Notes: generated by a model not told the origin, from the letters alone. Shown: positions 1 through 7,280, counted from the stretch's first letter. The stretch is 7,562 nt of DNA from Verrucomicrobia bacterium UBA3214 (GCA_002363575.1 DEWI01000085.1:2137-9698), one strand, 5' to 3'. A program made the numbers and translations.

Positions 1-732
1 GCCGTCGATTGCTCTTCGACAGACCGCATGCCGCCGGAAGTGCGGCCGTTCGCGGAGCGCCTGCCGAAAATCTGCATCGACCACCACGTCACGAACGACG
101 GCACCTTCGGAGACGCGCAATTCGTCGATCCCGCCGCATCCAGCGCCGCGGAACTCGTCTGGCGGCTTTCGAAATGGATGGAGTGGCCGCTTGACAACGT
201 GGCCGCGGAAGCCCTTTGGGTGGGGATGGTGACGGACACGGGGCGCTTCGCCTACGACTCCACTCGCCCGGGCACCATGCGCACGGCGGCGGATCTGCTC
301 AAGCACGGCGTGCGCACTGCGCTTATCAACGACATCGTCTATGGGACGTTCACGCGCAAGGCGATCGAGCTGAAACGCATAGCGTGGCGCAGCCTGCACA
401 TCTGGAAAAACAGGCGCGTCGCGGAAGTCACGCTCACGCGCGACGATTTCCGCAAAGTGCGCGGCAGCAAGGCCGACGCCGAAGACGCGATAGAAATTCC
501 CCGCTCGGTCGCGCACAACGAAATCGCGCTCTTCTTCTACCAGATTCCCGACCGCACGAGCGAGACGCGCTGCTCGATTCGCACGCGCGGCGACTGGGAC
601 GCCACGGCACTGGCGGCAAAATTCGGCGGCGGCGGGCATTTGAAGGCGGCCGGCTGCACTATCAAGGCGCCGCTCGGCGTAGCCAAGCGCCAGATGAGGA
701 AAGCCGTCAAAGACATGATGGCGAAAGCCTGA
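1..732 (+). CDS. nrnA: DHH/DHHA1 phosphoesterase, NrnA type, 5'-truncated
   Basis: C-terminal 243 residues of a protein whose start lies left of the window; the frame is open from base 1. NrnA-type enzymes are cytoplasmic, metal-dependent phosphoesterases that degrade short oligoribonucleotides and, in many bacteria, remove the 3'-phosphate from pAp. Visible motifs are a V-D-C-S-S motif at the very start (metal-ligand Asp of DHH motif II), the signature D-H-H in CIDHHVTN (bases 79-87), V-T-D-T-G-R-F (Asp at 235-237, motif IV), and the C-terminal DHHA1 substrate-binding motif GGGGH followed by LKAAG (625-639). Family members are about 320-340 residues long, so roughly 80-100 N-terminal residues, including the first Asp-rich motif, are missing. 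The internal ATG at 28 is not the start, because the conserved Asp lies before it. A c-di-AMP or pApA phosphodiesterase activity (GdpP/PDE2-like) is a possible alternative role, but the fold assignment is secure. The next gene follows after 65 bp on the same strand. Confidence 0.9.
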   Translation, partial: AVDCSSTDRMPPEVRPFAERLPKICIDHHVTNDGTFGDAQFVDPAASSAAELVWRLSKWMEWPLDNVAAEALWVGMVTDTGRFAYDSTRPGTMRTAADLLKHGVRTALINDIVYGTFTRKAIELKRIAWRSLHIWKNRRVAEVTLTRDDFRKVRGSKADAEDAIEIPRSVAHNEIALFFYQIPDRTSETRCSIRTRGDWDATALAAKFGGGGHLKAAGCTIKAPLGVAKRQMRKAVKDMMAKA

Positions 733-745
733 CGCGCGCCTCGCG

Positions 746-764
746 CCCGCCATCCGCATGCGGG
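746..764 (+). other. Small hairpin with palindrome between nrnA-like and ELM1-family genes
   Basis: CCCGC (746-750) and GCGGG (760-764) can pair around a 9-base loop, and the perfect 10-bp palindrome CCGCATGCGG (754-763) overlaps this. It starts 13 bases after the stop codon of the phosphoesterase gene. There is no following T-run, so it is not a classical intrinsic terminator. In DNA this GC-rich a 5-bp stem can arise by chance. The rest of the 65-bp gap shows no clear promoter or ribosome binding site. Confidence 0.25.
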
Positions 765-797
765 GGCAAGCACGCGCCGCACAGACAAATACGCGCC

Positions 798-1736
798 ATG
801 CAAAAGAAATGCATCATTCTCACGGACGGCAAGGCCGGCCATGAAAACCAGACCAAGGCGTTCGCGCGCGGCATCGGCTGCGAAGCGGCCGTAGTCCGCG
901 TGGAATTCCGTTCGCGCTTCGCGAAGGCGCTCTCGTACGCGCTGGACTTCATCGGGGTGCGGACGCTCCGGCTCTTCAAGCCTTTCAAGCTTCCAGAAGG
1001 CTTTGCGCGCGGCGAAGCCGCCATCGTCGCCGGCGCCGGCTCCGGGACGTTCTACGCGGTGAAGGCGCTGGCGAAGAAGCTCGGCGCGAAAGCGGCCGCC
1101 GTGCTCACGCCTGCGGGCTACCGCGCGGGCTCGTTCGACTGCATACTTTCGCCGGCTTTCGACCGCGCGCCGCGCCGCCCGAACACGATCGAGATACCCG
1201 TGAATCTGGTGGCGAGCGACGAAGAGTTCTACGCTTGCGGAGTGGCGGCGTTCCGCGCGCGCCATCCGTCGGCAGCGACGGCGAAAGCGCCCGTCGCGTT
1301 CATCATCGGCGGCCCTAACAAATGCTCCACGCTGACGGCGGAGTGGATGCGCGAGCGCCTCGCCGAGGCGTTTGCGGCCACGGAGGGGCGCGAGCGCTGG
1401 GTGACGACTTCGCGCCGCACGCCAAAAGACGTCGAAGACGTTATCGACTCCTTCCCGTTCGACTACAAGCTGATCTATTCGCGCGACCAGTTCAACCCCA
1501 TCCCCGCATTCGTCATGCTGGCTTCGCGCCTCTACGTGACCGCGGAATCCACGGGGATGCTCTCGGAGGCCTGCTCGCGCGGCTCCGCCGAAGTAATCGC
1601 GCTCGACAATCTGGCGCCGGGGCGCCACAAATTCCGGCGCTTCATCGATTCTCTCGCCGCCGGCGGCTACATCGGCGGAGCGAGAAAAGTCGATCTCTCC
1701 GAAGCCTTCGCGCGTGCGAAGGCGCTGCTCGCATAA
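798..1736 (+). CDS. ELM1-family (DUF1022) GT-B-like protein
   Basis: A 312-residue protein recognised as a member of the ELM1 family, named after plant mitochondrial fission factor ELM1 and widespread in bacteria. It is usually thought to have a glycosyltransferase-B-like fold, and bacterial members are often annotated as nucleoside-diphosphate-sugar epimerases without direct proof. The family hallmarks appear in order: N-terminal TDGKAGHENQ (residues 9-18), a glycine-rich I-I-G-G-P-N-K at the start of the second half (around 169-175), T-S-R-R-T-P (204-209), N-P-x-x-A-F before a conserved hydrophobic strand, and V-T-A-E-S-T-G-M-L-S-E-A (247-258), where most relatives have TADS. There is no signal peptide or clear membrane segment, so a cytoplasmic or membrane-peripheral enzyme is expected. 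Start ATG 798 was chosen because the TDGKAGH motif should sit within the first 15 residues; no Shine-Dalgarno is visible before it. The kinase follows 38 bp downstream. A role in envelope glycolipid synthesis is inference only. Confidence 0.82.
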   Translation: MQKKCIILTDGKAGHENQTKAFARGIGCEAAVVRVEFRSRFAKALSYALDFIGVRTLRLFKPFKLPEGFARGEAAIVAGAGSGTFYAVKALAKKLGAKAAAVLTPAGYRAGSFDCILSPAFDRAPRRPNTIEIPVNLVASDEEFYACGVAAFRARHPSAATAKAPVAFIIGGPNKCSTLTAEWMRERLAEAFAATEGRERWVTTSRRTPKDVEDVIDSFPFDYKLIYSRDQFNPIPAFVMLASRLYVTAESTGMLSEACSRGSAEVIALDNLAPGRHKFRRFIDSLAAGGYIGGARKVDLSEAFARAKALLA

Positions 1737-1774
1737 CTCCGCAAGGCGCAAGGAAGCGTGCGCCGCCGGCCGCT

Positions 1775-2908
1775 TTGACGAAACTGCGCATAGTCTGGCA
1801 TTGCATCTTCATCTCGCTGCCGTTCGCAGCGTTGCTCGGCTTCTCCGTCTGGTTCTACGCAAGAGCCCTGCCGCGCATCGAAGAGCGCGAGCGCCGCTGG
1901 CTGGAGAACGAAGCGAAGAATTTCGCCGCCGAGCTAAAGGAGAACGACGCGGCGCGCGCATTCATCTGGCAATACGGCAAAGGCGTGGTGGACGGGAACT
2001 GGCGCTGGCGCGAGCGCTTCCCCGCGAAGATGAAATGGAAAGACTGGAAACTCAGAAACTCGCGCACGAAGCACTCCTGGGAAAAGATGGACGGCGAAAT
2101 ACTGGTCTGGGTGCGCGTCGGCGATAAAATCCACGGCGGATTCCCCGGAATCGAGGCCACGGACTACAGAATGCTCTTCTGGATATTCGCGCCGTCGCTC
2201 CTCGCCGCGCTGGCGTGCGCGGCCGCCCTCGCGGTCCACAGCCTCGTCGCATACGCAAAGTCGCGCGAAGATTTCCTCGCCGCCACGGCGCACGACTTGA
2301 CCACGCCGCTGGCGGCGATGCGCCTTTTGATCGGCACGGACGACGAAGAAGCGAAAATCCTCGCCGAGCGCATGGTGCGCATGGTGGGCAACATCTGCGA
2401 CTTTCTGCGCCTCGGAGGGCGGCGGCGCTACAAGAAAGAGGTCTTCGACCTGCGCGCCGCGTACGAGGAAGCATACCGTCTCTTCGCCGCGGACTACCGC
2501 GACCTCTTCGACGGCGAAGACGTCGCGATCCTGCAAGACGACGGCGCGCCATGCCTCGCCGCCGCCGACGAACTCGCCACGGTGCAGATCATCTGGAACA
2601 TCCTCGGCAACGACCTCAAATACGCCGCGCCGTACGGGCGCGTCGCCGTTCACTTCTCTTCAGCGGACGGCATGGCAGCGCTTTCGTTCTTCGACGACGG
2701 GCCGGGGATGGATTTCACGCAGCGCCGCCACGCCTTCGAGCGCTTTTGGCGCGCGAAGAGCGTGCTGGAATCCGGAAAAGGCGGCTTCGGCATCGGGCTT
2801 GGCGTCTCGCGCGACGCGGCGCGCGCGATGGGCGGCGCGCTTACGCTCGCGCCGAACACGCCGCGCGGCTGCGTCTTCACGCTCGCGCTTCCGGCGGCGG
2901 GCGTTTGA
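1775..2908 (+). CDS. Membrane sensor histidine kinase (orphan, HAMP-less)
   Basis: A 377-residue sensor kinase. TM1 is at about residues 5-27, followed by an extracytoplasmic stretch of about 105 residues rich in Trp and basic residues with no recognisable sensor fold, and TM2 at about 133-158. Only a short linker precedes the H-box A-T-A-H-D-L-T-T-P-L with phospho-acceptor His173; there is no HAMP or PAS domain. The catalytic ATPase part is complete: N-box W-N-I-L-G-N-D-L-K-Y (Asn275, Asn279), G1 D-D-G-P-G-M (307-312), an F-box region ending F-E-R-F-W, and G2 GGFGIGLG (336-343). All residues needed for autophosphorylation are present. TTG 1775 is chosen because it stands just before TM1; the only in-frame ATG upstream (1322) lies deep inside the preceding gene, and the next ATG downstream would delete TM1. 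The nearest purine-rich site (AAGGA at 1750-1754) is too far away for a normal ribosome binding site. No response regulator is adjacent, so its partner is unknown. It may be co-transcribed with the ELM1-family gene. Confidence 0.88.
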   Translation: MTKLRIVWHCIFISLPFAALLGFSVWFYARALPRIEERERRWLENEAKNFAAELKENDAARAFIWQYGKGVVDGNWRWRERFPAKMKWKDWKLRNSRTKHSWEKMDGEILVWVRVGDKIHGGFPGIEATDYRMLFWIFAPSLLAALACAAALAVHSLVAYAKSREDFLAATAHDLTTPLAAMRLLIGTDDEEAKILAERMVRMVGNICDFLRLGGRRRYKKEVFDLRAAYEEAYRLFAADYRDLFDGEDVAILQDDGAPCLAAADELATVQIIWNILGNDLKYAAPYGRVAVHFSSADGMAALSFFDDGPGMDFTQRRHAFERFWRAKSVLESGKGGFGIGLGVSRDAARAMGGALTLAPNTPRGCVFTLALPAAGV

Positions 2909-2934
2909 CGCCGCACGCCGCCTTTTGCTATAAT
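2905..2934 (+). promoter_or_regulatory. Strong sigma-70 promoter for the exported-protein gene, probably leaderless
   Basis: A -35 box TTGACG (2905-2910, five of six consensus bases) is followed after 18 bp by a perfect -10 box TATAAT (2929-2934). The bases TGC directly before it form an extended -10 (TGn). The -35 box contains the TGA stop codon of the kinase gene. With the usual geometry (last -10 base at -7), +1 is position 2941, the A of the next gene's ATG. The transcript would then lack a 5' leader, which agrees with the absence of any Shine-Dalgarno. The box is conspicuous because AT-rich hexamers are rare in this GC-rich sequence. Confidence 0.8.
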
Positions 2935-2940
2935 AGCGGC

Positions 2941-3996
2941 ATGAAGAAACATTTCGTTTTCGCGGTGTTCGCCGTTTTCGCCGCGCTCGCCCACGGGGCC
3001 GCGCACGATTCGCTGTGGAAAGGCCTGGAGCCGAAAAACAAACTCCGCGGTCCGGCGGTGGAGCCGGAGGAGTTGATGGACAAAATCGTCGTCATTTGCG
3101 AGTTCGACAGCTCCAATCTAAAAGCATTCCCGTTCACGCAGTTCGACAAGTGGATCAGGGACAAGAAGTCGGAGCGCCTCTTCGCCATCTTCACGCCGGA
3201 TAAAAAACGCATGGACGCCGCGGAGTTCTCACGTATGCTCGCGGACGCCAATATCGAGGACTTTCCCAAGTCTGCCAGCTTCTATCAAGGCGTGGGGATC
3301 GCGACGACAAACCTGCCGGCGGCGAAAAAGCGCCCCGCATTCCACGTCGTCGGCATCGACGGAAATCTGAAATACTCCGGGAGCGACGCGACGGCGGCGA
3401 AGAAGGCGGCCGGCGCAGCGCTTGCCAAACTCCCCAAGGAACACCCGATATTCGGCATCGCGGAGCCGGTCAAGCTCGCAGGAGCCGTCACAAACCATTT
3501 CGCTGAAGGCAGGCTGATGCGCCCGGGGATGTCATGGCTGCGCAAGATGTCCGCGAACAAGGATCCGGAGACGGCGAAAGAGGCGCGCCACCTCGCCATG
3601 GCGATCGAGCAGAAGCGCGACATGCGCTTGAAGATGCTCTACAAGGAGTTCATGTCGAAGCCTGCGCAGGCGATGTGGGAACTCGAGACGCTGCTTGCGA
3701 TGTGGCCGGACTTGAAAAACTCGAAAACCGTCGCGAGAATGCATATGCTCCTGAAGAAGAATCCGGACCGCGAAAAGGTCGCGAAGATCTACGCCGCATG
3801 CGAAAAGATGGCCGCCCGTCCAGTGGCGAAAGCGTCGGAAGCGAAGAAAGCCGCGGCTTTCTACAAGGCGAACGCGACGAAGCTGGAGCGCCTGAAGAAT
3901 TCCAGCGACACGATAGCCGGCGCGGAAGCGACGACGTACCAGCAAAGAGTGGAAAACCTCGCCGGCGACATGGAGAACTGGACGCCGGGCGACTGA
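2941..3996 (+). CDS. Exported protein with possible thioredoxin-like domain lacking CXXC
   Basis: A 351-residue protein that I cannot assign to a named family. Residues 1-20 form a clear Sec signal peptide: a Lys-Lys N-terminus, a hydrophobic Phe/Val/Ala core, and a probable cleavage near A-H-G-A-A. No lipobox Cys is seen, so a soluble extracytoplasmic protein is expected. Residues about 38-165 have the pattern of a thioredoxin/TlpA-like fold: a D-K-I-V-V-I-C-E-F strand (47-55), a later R-P-A-F-H-V-V strand with a proline (131-137), then [10 protein letters not shown] (138-147), resembling the terminal hairpin of that fold. The CXXC redox site is absent; the only cysteines are C53 and C287. 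Residues about 195-345 look mainly helical and are rich in Lys, Ala and Met. The start is fixed by the signal peptide and the promoter six bases upstream. The gene lies directly behind the sensor kinase but has its own promoter, so a functional link to the kinase is speculative. The fold call is inference. Confidence 0.75.
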   Translation: MKKHFVFAVFAVFAALAHGAAHDSLWKGLEPKNKLRGPAVEPEELMDKIVVICEFDSSNLKAFPFTQFDKWIRDKKSERLFAIFTPDKKRMDAAEFSRMLADANIEDFPKSASFYQGVGIATTNLPAAKKRPAFHVVGIDGNLKYSGSDATAAKKAAGAALAKLPKEHPIFGIAEPVKLAGAVTNHFAEGRLMRPGMSWLRKMSANKDPETAKEARHLAMAIEQKRDMRLKMLYKEFMSKPAQAMWELETLLAMWPDLKNSKTVARMHMLLKKNPDREKVAKIYAACEKMAARPVAKASEAKKAAAFYKANATKLERLKNSSDTIAGAEATTYQQRVENLAGDMENWTPGD

Positions 3997-4035
3997 CAGG
4001 GCTGCGCCCCCACGATGCGGCGCCGATCGCGGCAA

Positions 4036-4042
4036 AGAAGGA
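4036..4042 (+). promoter_or_regulatory. Shine-Dalgarno site of dtd
   Basis: The purine run AGAAGGA ends seven bases before ATG 4050, a normal distance for pairing with the 3' end of 16S rRNA. It is the only convincing Shine-Dalgarno seen before any start codon in this window, and it supports the chosen dtd start. Confidence 0.75.
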
Positions 4043-4049
4043 ATTCAAG

Positions 4050-4538
4050 ATGAAAGCCTGGATACAGAGAGTGAGCGAGGCGTCGGTGGCGATAGCCGGA
4101 GAATGCGTCGCGAAGATCGCGCGCGGGTATCTCGTGCTGCTCGGCGTGACGCACACGGACACTCCGGAAGACGCCGATTACATCGCCGAGCGCATTTCCG
4201 GCATACGGCTCTTCGAGGACCGGGAAGGGAAGATGAATCTCTCGCTGGAGGATGTCGGGGGCGACGTCATCGTCGTCTCGCAATTCACGCTCTACGCAGA
4301 CACTTCGCACGGGCGGCGCCCGTGCTTCTCGGCCGCCGCGCCCGGCTGGAAAGCCGAGCCTCTTTACGAGCGCGTCGCCGCCGCGCTGCGCAGCCGCCTC
4401 GGCGAAACGCGCGTCGGCACCGGGCGCTTCGGCGCGGATATGAAAGTCGCGCTTGTGAACGACGGCCCCGTGAGCGTGGAGATTCTATCGAAGGCGCCAG
4501 GCGCGCAGCGCCGTGACGCCGCCGCTTCGCAGGGCTAG
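4050..4538 (+). CDS. dtd: D-aminoacyl-tRNA deacylase (DTD1 type)
   Basis: A 162-residue homologue of DTD, the cytoplasmic proofreading enzyme that hydrolyses D-amino acids (and misattached glycine) from tRNA, keeping D-residues out of protein. Family features run the full length: the N-terminal Q-R-V-S-x-A-S-V strand (6-13), V-L-L-G-V (29-33), the [13 protein letters not shown] segment (54-66), the active-site V-S-Q-F-T-L-Y-A-D motif (Ser77-Gln78), G-R-R-P-x-F-S (88-94), F-G-A-D-M (127-131) and the C-terminal V-N-D-G-P-V motif carrying the Gly-cisPro pair (Gly139-Pro140) that rejects L-amino acids. Typical DTDs end within a few residues of that strand at about 145-150; this one has a tail of about 15 extra residues, basic then Ala-rich, probably unstructured. 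The start is set by alignment and by a good Shine-Dalgarno. The gene follows the exported-protein gene after 53 bp and ends in a stop codon overlapping that of the convergent sigma-like gene. Confidence 0.95.
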   Translation: MKAWIQRVSEASVAIAGECVAKIARGYLVLLGVTHTDTPEDADYIAERISGIRLFEDREGKMNLSLEDVGGDVIVVSQFTLYADTSHGRRPCFSAAAPGWKAEPLYERVAAALRSRLGETRVGTGRFGADMKVALVNDGPVSVEILSKAPGAQRRDAAASQG

Positions 4539-5143
4539 CCTTTGACTTCCGGGATGCCGTTGCGGTCGTGCGAAACCCAGGCCTCGCGCATGAATTTCAC
4601 GGAGCGCGAGAATATCTGATCGACATTCGCGCTGGACGAGACATCCAGGAAGGCGGCGATTTCCTCGCTCGAGAGGAAGAAGCGCGTCTTCAGAAGATGG
4701 ATGTACGCGCGCTCCGGGTCTTCGTTCCAGAGATCGCGAAAGCACAAGTGGGTCATGCGCCACGCCTCCGCGCGCTCCACGCCCTTGTCGGAATCCGGCA
4801 AAGCGAGCGGTTCGGCCGCTTCGCAATCCTGCCCGCCGGCGGGAGCGTCGATGGAGATTTCGCCATGCGCCGCAGGATCGGCGGCCAGCACGAAGCCGCG
4901 CGCATACCGCCGCAGCCATCCCTCGAAACTCCCGCCATCGTCGCGGTATAGCGCGATCTTCCCCCTGCCGATCATCTCGTCGTAGAGCATCCCCATCAAG
5001 TCGCCGGCGGCAAGGGAATAGCGGCGCATCATCTCCGCGGAACGCACCGAACTCGCCTCGGGCTCGACGACGCGCTCCCAGACGAGTTTCCAGCCGGCTT
5101 CGTCGCCGGCCTTCACAAGCTCGTACCATTCGTGATCGGTCAT
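4535..5143 (-). CDS. ECF-sigma-like transcription factor
   Basis: A 202-residue protein with the layout of a two-domain (ECF) sigma-70 family factor. Residues about 7-88 resemble region 2: [11 protein letters not shown] at the start, then [12 protein letters not shown] (46-57) where typical ECFs have A-E-D-L-v-Q-e-v-F, then [11 protein letters not shown] (72-82), matching the f-x-x-W-L-x-x-I-A-R helix. An acidic linker (about 94-125) follows. Residues about 143-188 resemble the region 4 helix-turn-helix: [13 protein letters not shown] (157-169), then [14 protein letters not shown] (174-187) as the recognition-helix part. The conserved Gln and the acidic pair of region 2 are altered, so promoter opening may differ from standard ECFs. 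No anti-sigma factor is adjacent. The gene starts 24 bp behind fusA and probably shares its transcript. ATG 5143 has no Shine-Dalgarno. The sigma assignment is by pattern and moderately sure. Confidence 0.7.
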   Translation of the reverse strand: MTDHEWYELVKAGDEAGWKLVWERVVEPEASSVRSAEMMRRYSLAAGDLMGMLYDEMIGRGKIALYRDDGGSFEGWLRRYARGFVLAADPAAHGEISIDAPAGGQDCEAAEPLALPDSDKGVERAEAWRMTHLCFRDLWNEDPERAYIHLLKTRFFLSSEEIAAFLDVSSSANVDQIFSRSVKFMREAWVSHDRNGIPEVKG

Positions 5144-5167
5144 GGCGCTTTGCGGTTCGCAGGCTCG

Positions 5168-7240
5168 CTATCTGGAGAGGATTTCGTCGCGCACCGCCTT
5201 CGGGACCAGCTCGAACATGTCCGGCTCCATCGAATAAGACGCGCGGCCTTTCGTGAGCGAACGTATGGACGTGGAGTATCCGAAGAGCTTTGCGAGCGGG
5301 ACGCGGGCGTGCACGACCTGCATATCGCCGCGCTGCTCCATGTCGAGAACGGTGCCGCGCCGCGAATTCAGATCGCCCAAGACTTCGCCGACGGATTCGG
5401 GCGGCGTGGTTATCTCCAGCTTCATGATAGGCTCGAGGAAATCCGGCGCCGCTTTCTCCGCGGCTTCGCGGAAGCCCATCATCGCGGCGGAGCGGAACGC
5501 GACTTCGTCGGAAACTTCAGGGTCGATTATCTCGGCCGCGACGGCTTCCGCGGCGATATCCACCATCTGGAAGCGCGCCAGCACGCCGGTAGCGATGCCG
5601 TCGGCAAGCCCCTGCTCTACGCATTCGAGAATGTGCTTGTCGCCGACGGCATTGCGGAATTCGCGCGAAAGCCCGATCTTCACGCCCTCGCCGCGGCCAA
5701 GCGGCTTGAGGGCGATCGTGAGGCCGACGGCGTGGCGCTTGCCGCCGAGTTCGCGATCGAACATGAACGCGGTGGTCGCGCTCTTGGTGATCGTCTCGGC
5801 ATAGGAAACCATCGGCTTGCCGGTATTCGCGGCGCACTTGAATTCGCGCTTCAGGCGATCCACGAGGATTTCGAGATGCAGCTCGCCCATGCCCGAAAGG
5901 ATTGTCTGGCCGGTTTCCTCGTCTTCGCGGAACTGGCAGGTGGGGTCTTCGGCGGCGAGCGCCTGCATGGACGCGACGAGCTTGTCCTTGTCGGCGGACG
6001 ACTTCGGCTCGATCGCCATGAACATGACCGGCTGCGGCGCGGTGATCCTCTCGAGATAGCAAGGCTTCATCTCGCTGCAAAGCGTGTCGCCCGTCGTGCA
6101 TTCCTTCAAGCCGACGACGGCGCCGATGTCGCCCGCGCGCAATTCGTCCACTTCCTGCTGGGAGTCGGCGAAAAGCCGCACGATCTTCATTATGCGCTCG
6201 CGCTTTTTCGTGCGCGGGTTGTAGGCATTGGCGCCCTTCTTCAAGACGCCTCCGTAGATGCGGACGAAGAAGAGCTTGCCGACGTATGGATCGGTCGCGA
6301 TCTTGAAGACGAGCGCCGTGAGGAGTTCGTCTTCGCTCTGCCTGCGCTCCACCTTGCCGCCGCTCTTGAGGTCGGTCGCCTCGACGGGCGGGCGATCCTC
6401 CGGCGACGGCAGAAACGCGACGATGGCATCGAGAAGCGGCTGCACGCCCTTGTCGCGCAGCGAAGAGCCGCAAAGCACGGGCACGATGCGGCCCGCCACG
6501 ACTTGACGGCGCAGCGCCGGCACGAGTTCGGCGTCCGTCAAATCTCCGTTTTCGAGGAACGCCTCCATTACGCCTTCATCGAGATCCGCGACTTTCTCGA
6601 CAAGCTCCGCGCGCGCCAGCTCGGCATCTTCCTTGAGCGCGGCGGGGATTTCGCCTACGGTGAACTTCTTGCCGTCGGAGGCTTCGTCATAGACGATGCT
6701 CTTCATCGAGAGGAGATCGACGACGCCGGCGAAGCCTTCCTCTTTGCCGATCGGCAATTCCAGCGGCACCGCGTTCGCCTTCAGCTTCCCGCGCAGCTCC
6801 CCGACGACGCGCGAGAAATCCGCGCCCATGCGGTCCATCTTGTTGATGAACGCCAGGCGCGGCACGTTGTAGCGATCGGCCTGGCGCCACACCGTCTCCG
6901 ATTGCGGCTGCACTCCCCCAACGGCGCAAAAGACGCAAACCGCGCCGTCGAGGACGCGCAACGACCTCTCGACCTCCATGGTGAAATCGACGTGTCCGGG
7001 AGTGTCGATGATGTTGATCGACGTCCCGTTCCATTCGCAAGAGACCGCGGCGGACTGGATGGTTATGCCGCGCTCGCGCTCCTGGATCATGAAATCGGTG
7101 GTCGTGTTGCCGTCATGGACATCGCCGTGGCGATGGATTTTCTGCGTATAGAAAAGGATGCGCTCGGTGGTCGTGGTCTTGCCCGCATCAATGTGGGCCA
7201 CGATACCGATGTTGCGCAGATTCGACAAGCCGCTTGACAT
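5168..7240 (-). CDS. fusA: Elongation factor G
   Basis: A complete 690-residue EF-G (E. coli: 704), the cytoplasmic translational GTPase that drives tRNA-mRNA translocation and, with RRF, ribosome recycling. The GTPase motifs are intact: G1 AHIDAGKT (15-22), the switch I Thr in R-G-I-T-I (Thr60), G3 D-T-P-G-H (79-83, with the GTPase-activating His83), G4 N-K-M-D (133-136), and the G5 region V-L-C-G-S-S. The G' insertion, domain II ([11 protein letters not shown] onward), domain III (S-G-M-G-E-L-H-L-E), domain IV and domain V (L-E-P-I-M-K ... L-F-G-Y-S-T ... G-R-A-S-Y-S-M-E) follow in order. The tip loop of domain IV is atypical: it reads [10 protein letters not shown] around Asp573, without the usual G-S-Y-H-x-V-D. 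Start ATG 7240 places the P-loop at the normal distance; an upstream TTG at 7312 would add 24 unconserved residues. No Shine-Dalgarno is visible. Neighbouring rpsL, rpsG or tuf genes are absent from the window; a sigma-like gene follows after 24 bp. Confidence 0.97.
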   Translation of the reverse strand: MSSGLSNLRNIGIVAHIDAGKTTTTERILFYTQKIHRHGDVHDGNTTTDFMIQERERGITIQSAAVSCEWNGTSINIIDTPGHVDFTMEVERSLRVLDGAVCVFCAVGGVQPQSETVWRQADRYNVPRLAFINKMDRMGADFSRVVGELRGKLKANAVPLELPIGKEEGFAGVVDLLSMKSIVYDEASDGKKFTVGEIPAALKEDAELARAELVEKVADLDEGVMEAFLENGDLTDAELVPALRRQVVAGRIVPVLCGSSLRDKGVQPLLDAIVAFLPSPEDRPPVEATDLKSGGKVERRQSEDELLTALVFKIATDPYVGKLFFVRIYGGVLKKGANAYNPRTKKRERIMKIVRLFADSQQEVDELRAGDIGAVVGLKECTTGDTLCSEMKPCYLERITAPQPVMFMAIEPKSSADKDKLVASMQALAAEDPTCQFREDEETGQTILSGMGELHLEILVDRLKREFKCAANTGKPMVSYAETITKSATTAFMFDRELGGKRHAVGLTIALKPLGRGEGVKIGLSREFRNAVGDKHILECVEQGLADGIATGVLARFQMVDIAAEAVAAEIIDPEVSDEVAFRSAAMMGFREAAEKAAPDFLEPIMKLEITTPPESVGEVLGDLNSRRGTVLDMEQRGDMQVVHARVPLAKLFGYSTSIRSLTKGRASYSMEPDMFELVPKAVRDEILSR

Positions 7241-7280
7241 GGATAGTGATGGATTGAATTGCAGAAGCGCGGAACCGCCG

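Noticed and set aside
537..1751. A 404-codon minus-strand frame antisense to the ELM1-family gene and the end of the nrnA-like gene
   Set aside because: Arg/Ala/Glu-rich shadow with no domain; the plus-strand genes carry recognisable family motifs.
1322..1774. Upstream extension of the kinase frame inside the ELM1-family gene
   Set aside because: It would add about 151 Arg-rich residues before TM1 with no homology; TTG 1775 fits the membrane topology.
3999..4009. GGGC-TGC-GCCC hairpin after the exported-protein gene as a terminator
   Set aside because: Only a 4-bp stem with no T-run; expected by chance in GC-rich sequence.
3534..4049. Upstream extension of the dtd frame through the exported-protein gene
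   Set aside because: The conserved DTD N-terminus begins at ATG 4050 behind a good Shine-Dalgarno; the upstream part is out-of-frame reading of another gene.
4485..5129. A 214-codon minus-strand frame overlapping the sigma-like gene
   Set aside because: Arg-rich out-of-frame shadow of the 4535-5143 gene, which has a sigma-like domain pattern.
5132..7237. A 701-codon open frame on the plus strand, antisense to almost all of fusA
   Set aside because: It mirrors a highly conserved EF-G on the other strand. Long antisense frames are common in GC-rich genes with strong codon bias, and the translation is a His/Arg/Leu-rich mixture without motifs.
7253..7258. Minus-strand TTCAAT as a possible -10 box for fusA
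   Set aside because: Only four of six consensus bases and no matching -35 box at 16-18 bp; not distinguishable from chance.
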